From Bacteroidia bacterium (lineage in GTDB: Bacteria > Bacteroidota > Bacteroidia > Bacteroidales > Azobacteroidaceae): DNA of 27,053 bases. A model generated the notes under the pieces. It searched no databases and was not told the origin of the DNA. It worked only from the letters and a program-made list of their open reading frames with translations. Every line of letters begins with the position of its first letter. The stretch's first letter is position 1. The stretch lies in contig BNTV01000066.1 of the NCBI GenBank assembly GCA_025996865.1, positions 1 through 27,053 of the forward strand. Reading direction: 5' to 3'. The translations under genes were made by a program, and so were the position numbers. Shown here in pieces: positions 1 through 7,861 of this stretch.

Positions 1-45
1 CTTGTTGGCAAAGGCGGTAACCGAATTGAATTACATCAGTATTAA
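1..45 (+). CDS. Possible 3' end of an upstream gene (last 14 codons)
   Basis: Frame 1 is open from the window edge to a TAA at 43-45 and would read LVGKGGNRIELHQY. The stretch is less AT-rich than the cassette that follows, and repeat A begins exactly at this stop, which fits a gene end abutting an inserted or duplicated cassette. The family cannot be recognised from 14 residues. A periplasmic adaptor (HlyD/MFP) would be the expected upstream partner of the RND/TolC operon, but that is only inference from gene order. Confidence 0.35.
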   Translation, partial: LVGKGGNRIELHQY

Positions 46-196
46 GAGGAAAAGCGTGTCGTCTGTCACGTAAAATCAGCAAAAAAATAATTTATGAACA
101 AAAAATTCAAAGAAAATGAAAAAGAAAATTTTAAGTGGAGCTGTCCTATTGGTGATTGCAGCAGGTGCTGTATTTAATGTGAATTTGAATTCACAA
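44..196 (+). repeat. Repeat A, copy 1: shared leader plus N-terminal coding region of an NVEALA gene
   Basis: This stretch recurs almost unchanged at 4961-5114. The shared part starts about 70 bp before the ATG (CGTGTCGTCTGTCACG, then ATCAGCAAAAAAATAATTTA) and runs through the first 27 codons of the peptide gene, ending at GAATTCACAA. After that the two genes diverge. A small stem, CGTG(N8)CACG at 55-70, lies in the untranslated part. The pattern suggests duplication of a leader module with replacement or rapid divergence of the downstream peptide. Confidence 0.9.
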
Positions 197-436
197 CATA
201 TTAATAATTTATCGGCAGTTGGTTTGGCTAATATTGAAGCTTTGGCGCAAAATGAGTCCGAGTCAGGCTGGTATAAAAGGGAAATTTACTCTCAAACAAC
301 AGACAATGGAACAATTGTTTCTGAAAGTAAAGTCGTGATGTGTAGTCAAGGAGGTCCTTCCAGTTCTTGTACTCCAAGTTGTAGAACTCGCTTTACTCAA
401 GGGAATGGAACTTGGGGTAATTGGCAAAGTTGTTAA
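116..436 (+). CDS. NVEALA-family small secreted peptide 1 (4 Cys)
   Basis: A 106-residue protein. It has a basic N-terminus (MKKK), a hydrophobic segment at about residues 5-20, an NVNLNSQ stretch, then the family signature here reading NIEALA (39-44) followed by Q45. This matches the NVEALA family of Bacteroidales secreted proteins. The C-terminal part (45-106) is polar, rich in Ser, Thr and Gly, and has four Cys including a C-terminal one. The family function is not established. The long gap between the hydrophobic core and the AxA-like ALA is unlike a classical signal peptide and looks more like a leader of about 44 residues. It heads cassette 1 and is followed by a hairpin with a T-run and then a propeller lipoprotein gene. 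The start is supported by the conserved A-rich upstream sequence shared with peptide 2. Confidence 0.85.
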   Translation: MKKKILSGAVLLVIAAGAVFNVNLNSQHINNLSAVGLANIEALAQNESESGWYKREIYSQTTDNGTIVSESKVVMCSQGGPSSSCTPSCRTRFTQGNGTWGNWQSC

Positions 437-453
437 TTGATATCAATAACATC

Positions 454-525
454 AAGTTGTCTCAATTACTGAAACAAATTTGAAATAATCACTTTTTGTA
501 AATAATCATAATTGAGACAATTTTT
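454..525 (+). terminator. Hairpin with T-run between NVEALA peptide 1 and its propeller gene
   Basis: TTGTCTCAATT at 457-467 is perfectly complementary to AATTGAGACAA at 510-520, giving an 11-bp stem extended by one A-T pair inside and by G-U/A-T pairs outside. TTTTT follows at 521-525. The loop is long (42 nt), so termination may be partial. Sitting between the peptide gene and the lipoprotein gene, it could make the peptide transcript far more abundant than the downstream message or protect its 3' end. That role is inferred. Confidence 0.6.
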
Positions 526-531
526 AATAAT

Positions 532-1668
532 ATGCAAAATATGAAAATAAGTATAATTTTTATCGTTGTGTCCCTCCTAATATTGGGTGGATGTCAGCAA
601 CACAAAAGCAAAGGAATAGAGGATTCCGGTATAAATATAAAAGCCCGTTTGGAAAATTATCAGAAAGAAATCGTTTACTCCACACTTTTCGACCAAGTGA
701 AATATGTGAAATTAGAAATGAGCAATGAATCATTGATTGGGATAATCGCAAAAATTAGAGTTGCCGAAGAGCGGATTTTTATATTAGATCAACGGTTAAG
801 AACGTTATTGGCATTTTCGGATACGGGGAAGTTTTTATGGAAAATAAATAAAATAGGAAATGGTCCCGGAGAATATACTGAGATCATTGATTTTGATTTG
901 AAAAACGATCAACTCTACCTGTTCGACCCTAATCGGAATATATTGGAATTTGACTTATCCGGAAATTTTATAAAAAGTTACCCTTTAAAAAGATTTGGAA
1001 CTTCAATGGCTGTAAATGATACGTTTTTATACCTCTATACCTGTAATTATCCAACCGAAGAAGGAAAGTATCAGCTATTAATCATGGATGATTATGGACA
1101 GAATTCGAAAATCGGAGTTTCTGTAATTCCAAAAAATCTGATTGAAGTTTGCAAATCTTTTAATTCTGAAAATGCTTTCTGTCATTTTGAGGATGAAACC
1201 CGTTTTTTCACTCCTTTCTCTACAAAAATCTATTCAATTAAAAGGGATAGTATTTTTGTAAAGTACAATATTGATTTTGGAGAATTTAATATTCCCGAAA
1301 ATTATTTTGATAATTATACGGCAGATGATGTGGCAAAATCAAAATATGCATACGGTTTAAATGCTTATTGGGAAACAGATGCGTATTTCTATTTCAATAT
1401 TAAAGTAAATGAGAATTTCCAGAGTGTACTATATTCCAAAAAAGAAAAAAAACTGACTTATGGTATTTTTTATGATGATTTGGCGTTTTGTTTTCCATCC
1501 TTCTCAATAGTAAATAATCAATTCGCAGTAGGTTTTCGTTCCGCAGATGATTTACATGCAGAATACGATAATTCAAAAGAAAAACGAAAAGACACCCTTT
1601 TGGAGAAAGTTGTATCGGAAATCACCCCGGATGATAATCCCGTTATTTTTCTTTATCATTTCAAATAG
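532..1668 (+). CDS. 6-bladed beta-propeller lipoprotein (BF3164-like), cassette 1
   Basis: A 378-residue lipoprotein precursor with a hydrophobic N-terminus and the lipobox LGGC, Cys21. The codon-4 ATG (541) is an equally plausible start. The body resembles the Bacteroidales 6-bladed beta-propeller lipoproteins. It has repeated short beta-strand patterns such as RIFILDQRLRTLLAFSDTGKF and the hallmark KIGNGPGEY motif near residue 115. The end (PDDNPVIFLYHFK) matches the end of the propeller at 18875 (PADSNPVIFYYEF). It probably sits on the outer membrane or periplasmic face and binds an unknown ligand. It is very AT-rich (for example 13 G+C in the 60 bases 1261-1320). It lies between an NVEALA peptide gene and RND1, whose ATG is 18 bp downstream, so co-transcription is likely. 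Confidence 0.85.
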   Translation: MQNMKISIIFIVVSLLILGGCQQHKSKGIEDSGINIKARLENYQKEIVYSTLFDQVKYVKLEMSNESLIGIIAKIRVAEERIFILDQRLRTLLAFSDTGKFLWKINKIGNGPGEYTEIIDFDLKNDQLYLFDPNRNILEFDLSGNFIKSYPLKRFGTSMAVNDTFLYLYTCNYPTEEGKYQLLIMDDYGQNSKIGVSVIPKNLIEVCKSFNSENAFCHFEDETRFFTPFSTKIYSIKRDSIFVKYNIDFGEFNIPENYFDNYTADDVAKSKYAYGLNAYWETDAYFYFNIKVNENFQSVLYSKKEKKLTYGIFYDDLAFCFPSFSIVNNQFAVGFRSADDLHAEYDNSKEKRKDTLLEKVVSEITPDDNPVIFLYHFK

Positions 1669-1685
1669 CACAAATATAAATACTT

Positions 1686-4600
1686 ATGATAAAATATCTC
1701 ATTCACCGTCCAACTTCAGTCATGTTGGTTTTCACCGCCCTTTTCATATTAGGTATCATCACCTACATGAATCTCCCGGTGTCTCTGTTGCCCGACATAG
1801 CCATCCCTGAAATCACCGTGCAGGTTTCGGGACAAAACGCTTCGGCTCGCGAATTGGAAAATACCGTTGTCCGTCCCTTGCGGCAGCAACTGATGCAAGT
1901 CGGTAAGTTGCGGGATATTCGGAGTGAAACCCGGGACGGCAACGCAGTGGTCTATCTGAGTTTTGAATATGGCGCCGATACCGACCTGTCGTTTATCGAA
2001 GTGAATGAGAAGATTGATGCAGCGATGAACTACCTGCCCCGCGAGATAGAACGCCCGCGGGTAATCAAGGCAAGCGCAACCGATATTCCGGTGTTTAATT
2101 TGGATTTGACACTTCGTTCCGACAGCGCCTTTGAACAAACCGATATACCCAAATTCATCGAACTCAGCGAATTTGCCGAAACCGTTATCCGGAGGCGGTT
2201 TGAACAGTTGTCGCAAGTGGCGATGATTGATATTTCGGGGCTGATGAAAAAACAGGTCATCATCTCGCCCGACCAAAAGCTGTTGGAAGTGGCAAATATA
2301 TCTCTCTCCGACATCGAATCGGCGTTGAACAGCAACAATGTAGAGCCGGGCAGCATGACCGTTCGAGACGGCTATTACGAATACATAATCCGCTTTTCGT
2401 CGATACTCCGCACGGTCGAAGACGTGCAAAACATCCATATCCGCAAAAATGACCGGATTTATCAACTCAAAGACCTTGCCACGGTTACGCTGGTGCCGGA
2501 AAAAGAAAAGGGAATGGCAATCTACAACGGCAAACGGGCAATCGTACTTTCGGTCATCAAACAGTCGGATGAAAATATGAGTGCCATGCAAAAGGCTATG
2601 GACGAAGAAGTCGCCCGCTTTCAAAAAGATTTTCCCGATATTGAATTTAATGTCACCCAAAACCAAACCGAGTTGTTGGACTACACCATTTCCAACCTCC
2701 AACAAAACTTGCTGCTGGCTTTTATCTTCGTATTCTTGGTTTCGGTTATTTTCCTTAAAGACGGACGTTTGTCTGTGATTATCGGACTGGGACTTTTCAT
2801 TTCGCTCATCATCAGCCTCCTCTTTTTCTATCTTTTCCATGTCTCCCTGAATGTGGTATCGCTGACGGGATTAATTTTGGCATCGGGCAATATGATAGAC
2901 AATTCGATTGTGGCAACCGACAATATCAGCCAGCACCGCCGGCGAGGTTTATCCATTCCGAATGCCTGTGTAAAAGGAACCAACGAAATCAGCATTCCGA
3001 TGCTCAGTTCAGCCTTAACAAATATTTCGGTATTCGTGCCCCTGATTTTTATGAGCGGAATAGCCGGAGCATTGTTTTTCGACCAGGCATTTTCCGTAAC
3101 AGTCGGATTGTTCGTGTCCTACCTGACAGGAATTACCCTGATTCCGGTACTGTATAAATTGATTTATTCGGTAAAACCATTGCGGTGGCGTAATCGTCGT
3201 AGAGACGCGATTAATCGCGTCTCTACATCGGCATCCGAAAAAACCGGCATCGCCTTGCGTATATACGATGCAGGTATTCATTGGATATTCTCCCACAAAA
3301 CATTGACCGGCGTTTTGTGTATTGCAATGCTGCCGCTCTGTGTGGTGTTTTTCCTGATCATCCCCAAAGAAAAAATGCCGGACATCAAACAAAATGAATT
3401 ATTGGTAACGATCGACTGGAATGAAAACATCCATTTGCAGGAAAACTACGAACGCTGTCTGAAACTCGCCAACGTATTAAGCGACCTTTCGGAAGAAAAC
3501 GCAACACTGACCGGACAACAACAATTTGCCTTGAATCGCGAAAAAGAACAAACTTCTTCCGAAGCGCAATTTTATGTCCGCACCCAAACTGCCGCCGGAA
3601 TTTCAACCTTGAAATCCAAATTAACCGTTTACTTTTCCCAAAATTATCCGGGAGCCTTATTCTCTTTTTCGCCCACCGGAACTATCTTTGAAAAGATATT
3701 TTCCACCGGTGAAGCCGATTTGGTGATCGAATATTATACGACTAACAAAACCAAAGAGATAGTCATATCCACGATTCGTTCGCAGGAAAAACACGTGGAA
3801 ACCATTACCGGAGAAACACCGGTCGGAAATTCTTTCCAACACCAGTTAAACCTGCAAATCGACCGCGAGAAACTGTTGCTTTACAATGTGCCTTACGATT
3901 TGGTCTATCGCACCCTGCGTACCGCATTCAAGGAAAACCGTTTTGCCACTTTGCGTTCCCAACAACAGTATTTGCCGGTGATTCTCGGCGATGACGAAAA
4001 AACCATCCGTGATATTCTGGATGAAACATTGATAGAAACTTCGTCCAATGCAGACGGATCACGCAACAAATTGGCGTTATCCACATTTGTTACCGCCACA
4101 CCGTCGGAAGACTTGAAAGTCATTGTTGCCGGAAAAGCAGGAGAATATTTGCCGCTCTATTATTACGATACGAATCAACCGGAAAAAATCATCGCAACGG
4201 TAGAAAAAGATGCTTTGCAAGACAAAAATTGGGAAGTGGATTTTTCGGGAACATTCTTTTCCAACAAAAAGATGATTAACGAAATAATTGTCATTCTTTT
4301 TGTTTCCATCCTGCTGATGTTTTTCATCCTGTCGGCGCAATTCGAGAATTTCAAGCAACCGTTAATTGTCTTATTTGAAATCCCGATCGACATTGCATTT
4401 GCACTGGGCTTGCTGCTCATTACCGGTCATTCGCTCAACCTGATGTCCGCCATCGGTTTGGTAGTGACTTCCGGTATCATCATCAACGATTCCATCTTGA
4501 AAGTGGATGTAATGAATCAACTCCGCAAAGAAGGATTTGCGCTGATGGATGCGATTCACGAAGCCGGTCGCCGCCGCTTGAAAGCCATTTTGATGACGAG

Positions 4601-4790
4601 TTTAACCTCTATCGTTTGCATGATTCCGCTCCTGTTTACCAACGATTTAGGTTCGCAATTGGAAAAACCCTTAGCCATCGCGACTATCGGTGGCATGTTG
4701 ATGGGAACGCCTGTGAGTTTGTTCGTGGTGCCGTTGATTTATTGGTGGATTTATCGGAGGGAAGAGGGAAGAACTAAGAGTGAAGAGTGA
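1686..4790 (+). CDS. RND-family efflux permease 1
   Basis: A 1034-residue inner-membrane RND permease of full family length (about 1030-1050). It has an N-terminal TM (VMLVFTALFILGIITY), a first periplasmic porter domain (GQNASARELENTVVRPL), a TM2-6 block from about 340, the TM4 signature GNMIDNSIVATDN (D405, N406), a second porter domain, and a TM8-12 block from about 865. RND pumps expel substrates through an adaptor and a TolC channel using the proton gradient. The usual Asp-Asp pair reads Asp-Asn, and the position of the AcrB TM10 Lys reads Asn934-Asp935, so the proton relay is not the AcrB pattern. Residues 505-514 come from a perfect DNA palindrome. The C-terminus (TKSEE) and stop lie in a heptamer array. 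Its GC is much higher than the flanking cassettes (32 of 60 at 1861-1920). Confidence 0.93.
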   Translation: MIKYLIHRPTSVMLVFTALFILGIITYMNLPVSLLPDIAIPEITVQVSGQNASARELENTVVRPLRQQLMQVGKLRDIRSETRDGNAVVYLSFEYGADTDLSFIEVNEKIDAAMNYLPREIERPRVIKASATDIPVFNLDLTLRSDSAFEQTDIPKFIELSEFAETVIRRRFEQLSQVAMIDISGLMKKQVIISPDQKLLEVANISLSDIESALNSNNVEPGSMTVRDGYYEYIIRFSSILRTVEDVQNIHIRKNDRIYQLKDLATVTLVPEKEKGMAIYNGKRAIVLSVIKQSDENMSAMQKAMDEEVARFQKDFPDIEFNVTQNQTELLDYTISNLQQNLLLAFIFVFLVSVIFLKDGRLSVIIGLGLFISLIISLLFFYLFHVSLNVVSLTGLILASGNMIDNSIVATDNISQHRRRGLSIPNACVKGTNEISIPMLSSALTNISVFVPLIFMSGIAGALFFDQAFSVTVGLFVSYLTGITLIPVLYKLIYSVKPLRWRNRRRDAINRVSTSASEKTGIALRIYDAGIHWIFSHKTLTGVLCIAMLPLCVVFFLIIPKEKMPDIKQNELLVTIDWNENIHLQENYERCLKLANVLSDLSEENATLTGQQQFALNREKEQTSSEAQFYVRTQTAAGISTLKSKLTVYFSQNYPGALFSFSPTGTIFEKIFSTGEADLVIEYYTTNKTKEIVISTIRSQEKHVETITGETPVGNSFQHQLNLQIDREKLLLYNVPYDLVYRTLRTAFKENRFATLRSQQQYLPVILGDDEKTIRDILDETLIETSSNADGSRNKLALSTFVTATPSEDLKVIVAGKAGEYLPLYYYDTNQPEKIIATVEKDALQDKNWEVDFSGTFFSNKKMINEIIVILFVSILLMFFILSAQFENFKQPLIVLFEIPIDIAFALGLLLITGHSLNLMSAIGLVVTSGIIINDSILKVDVMNQLRKEGFALMDAIHEAGRRRLKAILMTSLTSIVCMIPLLFTNDLGSQLEKPLAIATIGGMLMGTPVSLFVVPLIYWWIYRREEGRTKSEE
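3199..3226. repeat. Perfect 28-bp palindrome inside the RND1 coding region
   Basis: GTAGAGACGCGATT is followed directly by its exact reverse complement. It is translated in frame as RDAINRVST-like residues (about 505-514), in the cytoplasmic loop that joins the two halves of the permease, where an insertion should be tolerated. Dispersed palindromes beginning GTAGAGACG and translated as RDAINRVST are familiar to me from other bacterial genomes such as cyanobacteria. That recognition is from memory. Confidence 0.9.
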
Positions 4791-4816
4791 AGAACTAAGA
4801 GTTAAAAATGAAAAAT
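4768..4816 (+). repeat. Heptanucleotide array at the end of RND1
   Basis: Seven consecutive 7-mers: GAAGAAC, TAAGAGT, GAAGAGT, GAAGAAC, TAAGAGT, TAAAAAT, GAAAAAT. The stop codon of RND1 (4788-4790) lies inside the array. Because 7 is not a multiple of 3 and the units contain TAA/TGA, a few units give stops in every frame. Confidence 0.8.
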
Positions 4817-4960
4817 GTGATAAGAATATTAATAATAATACTTTGTGTGACAAGGGTTTTTGAAAAACAATCCTTCTCGTTCTGCGATTTCGCTATGGCT
4901 TCGATATTACAGAGATATATGGATGATACATGGAGTACCACCAAACATGTAAATCCATTT
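4817..4960. other. Gap between RND1 and repeat A with no supported gene
   Basis: About 140 bases of AT-rich sequence between the heptamer array and the second copy of repeat A. A 60-codon frame (4808-4990) begins in the heptamers and runs into the conserved non-coding leader. It has no family resemblance, so I do not call it a gene. TACTTTG at 4839-4845 resembles a Bacteroidota -7 box with one spacer base missing, but no good -33 element accompanies it. Confidence 0.5.
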
Positions 4961-5114
4961 AAAGGGAAAAACGTGTCGTCTGTCACGTAAAATCAGCAAA
5001 AAAATAATTTATAAACAATAAAATTCAAATAAAATGAAAAAAATAATTTTAAGTGGAGCTGCCCTATTGGCGATTGCAGCAGGTGCTGTATTTAATGTGA
5101 ATTTGAATTCACAA
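4961..5114 (+). repeat. Repeat A, copy 2: leader plus N-terminal coding region of NVEALA peptide 2
   Basis: Near-identical to 44-196 through the ATCAGCAAAAAAATAATTTA leader and the first 27 codons, then unrelated in the peptide C-terminus. The stem CGTG(N8)CACG is kept and gains an extra A-T pair here (ACGTG/CACGT). Confidence 0.9.
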
Positions 5115-5342
5115 AGTAATAATTTGTCTGCAATGACTTTGGCTAATGTGGAAGCATTGGCACAAGGTGAAGGAGTTAATGTTGAAACCTGCTATTCTAC
5201 GTATAGAATTACTTTGAAAAATCCCAACAAGCCGGAACCGATATGGGCTATAACAGCCTGTTCAAATTGTTCTCAAGTAAGCTGTTATGAGTATAAAGAT
5301 AGTAGTACTTGTACTAAAAATAGTGGTTTTATATGGGTGTAA
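5034..5342 (+). CDS. NVEALA-family small secreted peptide 2 (5 Cys)
   Basis: A 102-residue protein with the leader MKKIILSGAA, a hydrophobic core at 4-20, NVNLNSQ at 21-27 and the family signature NVEALA (38-43), followed by Q44. The leader is nearly the same as that of peptide 1. The C-terminal 59 residues are quite different and carry five Cys, three of them clustered (TACSNCSQVSC). It opens cassette 2 in the RND operon and is followed by an imperfect stem-loop and then a propeller lipoprotein. Function is unknown. The odd Cys number would leave one free thiol or allow an intermolecular bond. Confidence 0.87.
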   Translation: MKKIILSGAALLAIAAGAVFNVNLNSQSNNLSAMTLANVEALAQGEGVNVETCYSTYRITLKNPNKPEPIWAITACSNCSQVSCYEYKDSSTCTKNSGFIWV

Positions 5343-5371
5343 CAGGATTTACAGTAATTAAATAATTTGAG

Positions 5372-5423
5372 AAAGTCCGAGGATATTTTTTATTGTAAAA
5401 TTTAAAGTATTCCTTGGACATTT
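5372..5423 (+). terminator. Imperfect stem-loop between NVEALA peptide 2 and its propeller gene
   Basis: GTCCGAGGA (5375-5383) pairs with TCCTTGGAC (5411-5419), including one G-U, and may extend by two pairs with a bulge. The loop is AT-rich. No clean T-run follows, so it may be a processing or stabilising structure rather than a true terminator. Its position matches the stronger hairpins after peptides 1 and 5. Confidence 0.4.
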
Positions 5424-5462
5424 CAAATACAAATTATGGTTTTATATAAATAATAACATAAA

Positions 5463-6461
5463 ATGAAAACAAAAAAAATATTTATTTGTGGAACGATTTT
5501 GCTATCCGCTTGTAATCCGTCAATACCCCATAAAGATGTGGTAATTACTGAATTTCCTATAAAAAAAGAAATAAAGGCATCTGTGATTCAAACCGCACCG
5601 GAAATTTTGGCTCCGGAACAACTATTTATACTGAATGATCAAATTTGGCTTTATCAAGGAAAGAAGGATTTATTGTTTGATGTATTCAATTTGCATGATT
5701 GCAGTTATCTCTTTAGTACCGGAAAAAAAGGTCAAGGTCCGGATGAATTCATTTTCCCAATGGGAACAACCATTCAGATTAAAAATAATCATATTACCAT
5801 TTTTGATAATTTTGTGATGAAAACAGTAGAAGTTTTACCTGACAATTCTTTGCATACTATAAAATCCGACAAAATTTTTGACCGGTTTCCTGTAAATGGT
5901 TTTGTAAAGCTAAATGATTCATTGTACTGTGCTTTTGCAGATTGCGCAACAGGTACAACTGGGGTATATGAGTATAGACTAAAAAACAATGCAAGTAAAG
6001 AAGAAGTAAAGTTCAGCGATTATCCGAACTTGACAGAAAAAAAATACGAGGGGGATCAAAGATGCCAAATATATTATAAATATCTTGTATCAAATCCATC
6101 ACAAGGAAAATTCGCAGCCTTTTATGCTTATTTCAAGTATTTCCGTATATATAATATCAGTGGTAAGTTGGAAAAGGAAATCCATGTAAATATAAATCCC
6201 TATCAAACAGATAATGTAGAAGATTGGGAAAAAAGAGAAATATACTATGGTAGAGCTTTTGCCACAGAGAAATATATTTATGCTCCTTGTTCAGCCGATG
6301 AAATTCAAGTATGGGACTGGAACGGAATACCGATTATTCAATATTTTCTTGACAAAGAATTTTTTACATTTGCCGTATCTGAAGAGGAGCAGAAACTATA
6401 TGTGGTTTCTGCTGGTGAAGAAGATTTGGATAAATTTTTTGTTTATGATTTATCTCATTAA
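5463..6461 (+). CDS. 6-bladed beta-propeller lipoprotein, cassette 2
   Basis: A 332-residue lipoprotein precursor with lipobox LSAC, Cys17. The propeller hallmark reads KKGQGPDEF near residue 95, followed by repeated strand-turn units (IKNNHITIFDNFVMKTVEV; YIYAPCSADEIQVWDWNG). The last blade pattern, with NGIPIIQYFLDKEFFTFAV, resembles the C-terminal blades of the other propeller proteins here (compare KGHPVKQYLLDRYITGFCI in the product of 15014). It probably faces the periplasm or cell surface with an unknown ligand. It is AT-rich like the rest of the cassette. It is most similar in layout to the BF3164-like/DUF-type propellers. I see no enzymatic motif. Confidence 0.85.
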   Translation: MKTKKIFICGTILLSACNPSIPHKDVVITEFPIKKEIKASVIQTAPEILAPEQLFILNDQIWLYQGKKDLLFDVFNLHDCSYLFSTGKKGQGPDEFIFPMGTTIQIKNNHITIFDNFVMKTVEVLPDNSLHTIKSDKIFDRFPVNGFVKLNDSLYCAFADCATGTTGVYEYRLKNNASKEEVKFSDYPNLTEKKYEGDQRCQIYYKYLVSNPSQGKFAAFYAYFKYFRIYNISGKLEKEIHVNINPYQTDNVEDWEKREIYYGRAFATEKYIYAPCSADEIQVWDWNGIPIIQYFLDKEFFTFAVSEEEQKLYVVSAGEEDLDKFFVYDLSH

Positions 6462-6541
6462 GGAGGTGAATGATGCGGCAAAGGTATAAATAAGAATTGA
6501 AATCAATTGGGTTTTGTCTGTTGAAATGATAGATACAAACT
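6460..6541 (+). promoter_or_regulatory. Degenerate copy of leader B upstream of the short propeller gene
   Basis: AAGGAGGTG, GCAAAGGTAT and GTTGAAATGATAGATACAA occur here in the same order and spacing range as in the leader at 18161-18232 (AAGGAGGTG, GCAAAGGTAT, GTTGAAAAGATAGATACAA). Between them the sequence has drifted, and the GAAACC/GGTTTC hairpin is lost. This suggests that the gene at 6583 was once the head of its own cassette. Confidence 0.55.
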
Positions 6542-6582
6542 CACAATTAATTAAAGTATTAAATTTTAAATTTAATAAAGAT

Positions 6583-7245
6583 ATGAAAAGAATATTTTTT
6601 ATACGGGTTACTTTTTTTCTTTTGCTTCTTAATTATAGTTGCAAGAATGAGAAATCTTATTTTAACGGAACAATAAGTGTTGACAATGATTTTAATATAA
6701 CAGATTCTATAAAAGGTGAAAAAATCAACCTGGAAGATATATATACAGGATATATGTCGGTATATGATTCTGTAATTACTTTTATATCTGCTAAATATCC
6801 GGATAAAGAATTTTATGCGTTTAATCTAAATTCAAGGAAACATACAGGATCATTTTTCCCAAAAGGACAAGGACCCGGATATTTTTACAGTATTACGCAT
6901 ACAGAACAATATGTTTTAGACAGTTCAATCAAATTATGGGTTAGGGATGATGTTCTTACCGGTAAATATTTTCTATTTAATATAACCCGATCAATTCAAG
7001 AACAAACGACTCTATTTGATTCAACATTTGTGTTTAATTGGCAAAAAGAATGGACACGACCTTTTGCATATACATTTTTTTTAGACAATGGCCATATTCT
7101 TGTAAAAAATCAACCGGAAGAATTGTATCAAGACGATAAAAAATTTGAAGAAATTGCCATTGACCCTGTAAATGAATTACTCTATGCAAAAAATAATGAT
7201 GATGAAGATATATATCGCTATCAAATAAGTAATCTAGCAAGATAA
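6583..7245 (+). CDS. Short 6-bladed beta-propeller lipoprotein (possibly reduced)
   Basis: A 220-residue product if started at the ATG at 6583, which gives a clean lipoprotein signal (MKRIFFIRVT, lipobox LNYSC, Cys21). The longer frame from 6514 starts inside the degenerate leader and is rejected. It has the propeller hallmark PKGQGPGYF near residue 90 and a last-blade-like stretch DPVNELLYAKNNDDEDIYRY. At about 220 residues it is some 110-180 shorter than its paralogues in this window, so several blades are missing. It is either an internally deleted gene or a compact variant. Base composition is extreme (6 G+C in the 60 bases 6541-6600). The stop is 7 bp before the next ATG, so it is co-transcribed with the thioredoxin-like gene. 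Confidence 0.7.
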   Translation: MKRIFFIRVTFFLLLLNYSCKNEKSYFNGTISVDNDFNITDSIKGEKINLEDIYTGYMSVYDSVITFISAKYPDKEFYAFNLNSRKHTGSFFPKGQGPGYFYSITHTEQYVLDSSIKLWVRDDVLTGKYFLFNITRSIQEQTTLFDSTFVFNWQKEWTRPFAYTFFLDNGHILVKNQPEELYQDDKKFEEIAIDPVNELLYAKNNDDEDIYRYQISNLAR

Positions 7246-7252
7246 TGAAGAT

Positions 7253-7825
7253 ATGAAATATTCCTCAACTTCTAGCAAACCAATTGGTTCTGTAAAATAT
7301 GTAATACTGTTTTTGTTTTGTAGCATTACTATAATATCCTGCACAAGAAAATACAGAAATACAGTTGTTGAAAAAGAGCTTAAATCATTTTTGGGAAGTA
7401 CAATTATTTTCCCTGAAAATATATCAATTACTTTTGAAGAGATTACTTCAAGTCGTGATTTTGTATTGATTTCTTATATTGACTCTACAGATTGTACTCC
7501 TTGTGCATTAAAGCACATCGAAGTATATAAATTTTATAAAGACCAATTAAAAAATCAATTCAATACGGAAATACTATTATTGATTCAAAACAATGATGAA
7601 GAGGGTGTTAAAAAGATGCTTTCAGATATAGGAGTTCCTTTCCCATTCTTGTTGGATATAGAAAAGAAATTCAAAAGCATAAATAATATACCGGATAATC
7701 CAACTTATCAAACATTAATAGTGGATGAACAGAGAAAAATTATTTGGATAGGTTCTCCTGTCGAAAATAAAAAAACATGGGAACTTTACCAAAAAATGAT
7801 GGCAAAACTATCAAGTAAAAAATAA
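7253..7825 (+). CDS. Thioredoxin-like lipoprotein with CxxC (no DUF1573 domain)
   Basis: A 190-residue lipoprotein precursor. It has an N-terminal hydrophobic segment at about 16-29 and lipobox IISC with Cys30. A thioredoxin-like core follows, with a beta strand (FVLISYIDS), then CTPC (Cys81-Cys84), then a helix (ALKHIEVYKFY). A later segment, IPDNPTYQTLIVDEQRKIIW, has the place and look of the cis-Pro loop region. It is clearly paralogous to the first two thirds of the product at 20126 (IGSPVENKKTWELYQKM versus IGNPVLNPKIWKLYKQT), but lacks that protein's DUF1573 domain. An envelope disulfide oxidoreductase acting on the Cys-containing peptides is plausible but inferred. It closes cassette 2, 36 bp before TolC. 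Confidence 0.75.
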   Translation: MKYSSTSSKPIGSVKYVILFLFCSITIISCTRKYRNTVVEKELKSFLGSTIIFPENISITFEEITSSRDFVLISYIDSTDCTPCALKHIEVYKFYKDQLKNQFNTEILLLIQNNDEEGVKKMLSDIGVPFPFLLDIEKKFKSINNIPDNPTYQTLIVDEQRKIIWIGSPVENKKTWELYQKMMAKLSSKK

Positions 7826-7861
7826 CTTAATGTATAGATGTAAAATAAATTTAGTAAAAAA

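Noticed and set aside
1749..2840. Long minus-strand open frame (363 codons) opposite RND1
   Set aside because: It is the antisense shadow of a well-supported RND gene, rich in His, Arg and Phe with no domain. GC-rich coding on the plus strand produces such frames.
3199..3226. CRISPR-like or recombination-site interpretation of the palindrome in RND1
   Set aside because: There is a single copy, no spacers, no cas genes and no recombinase gene nearby.
4808..4990. 60-codon plus-strand frame between RND1 and peptide 2
   Set aside because: It starts in the heptamer array and ends inside the conserved non-coding leader. There is no signal peptide with a sensible mature part and no family resemblance.
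6463..6472. AAGGAGGTG as a Shine-Dalgarno sequence
   Set aside because: It has no start codon at a useful distance that opens a supported gene, it recurs as part of leader B, and Bacteroidota seldom use such sites.
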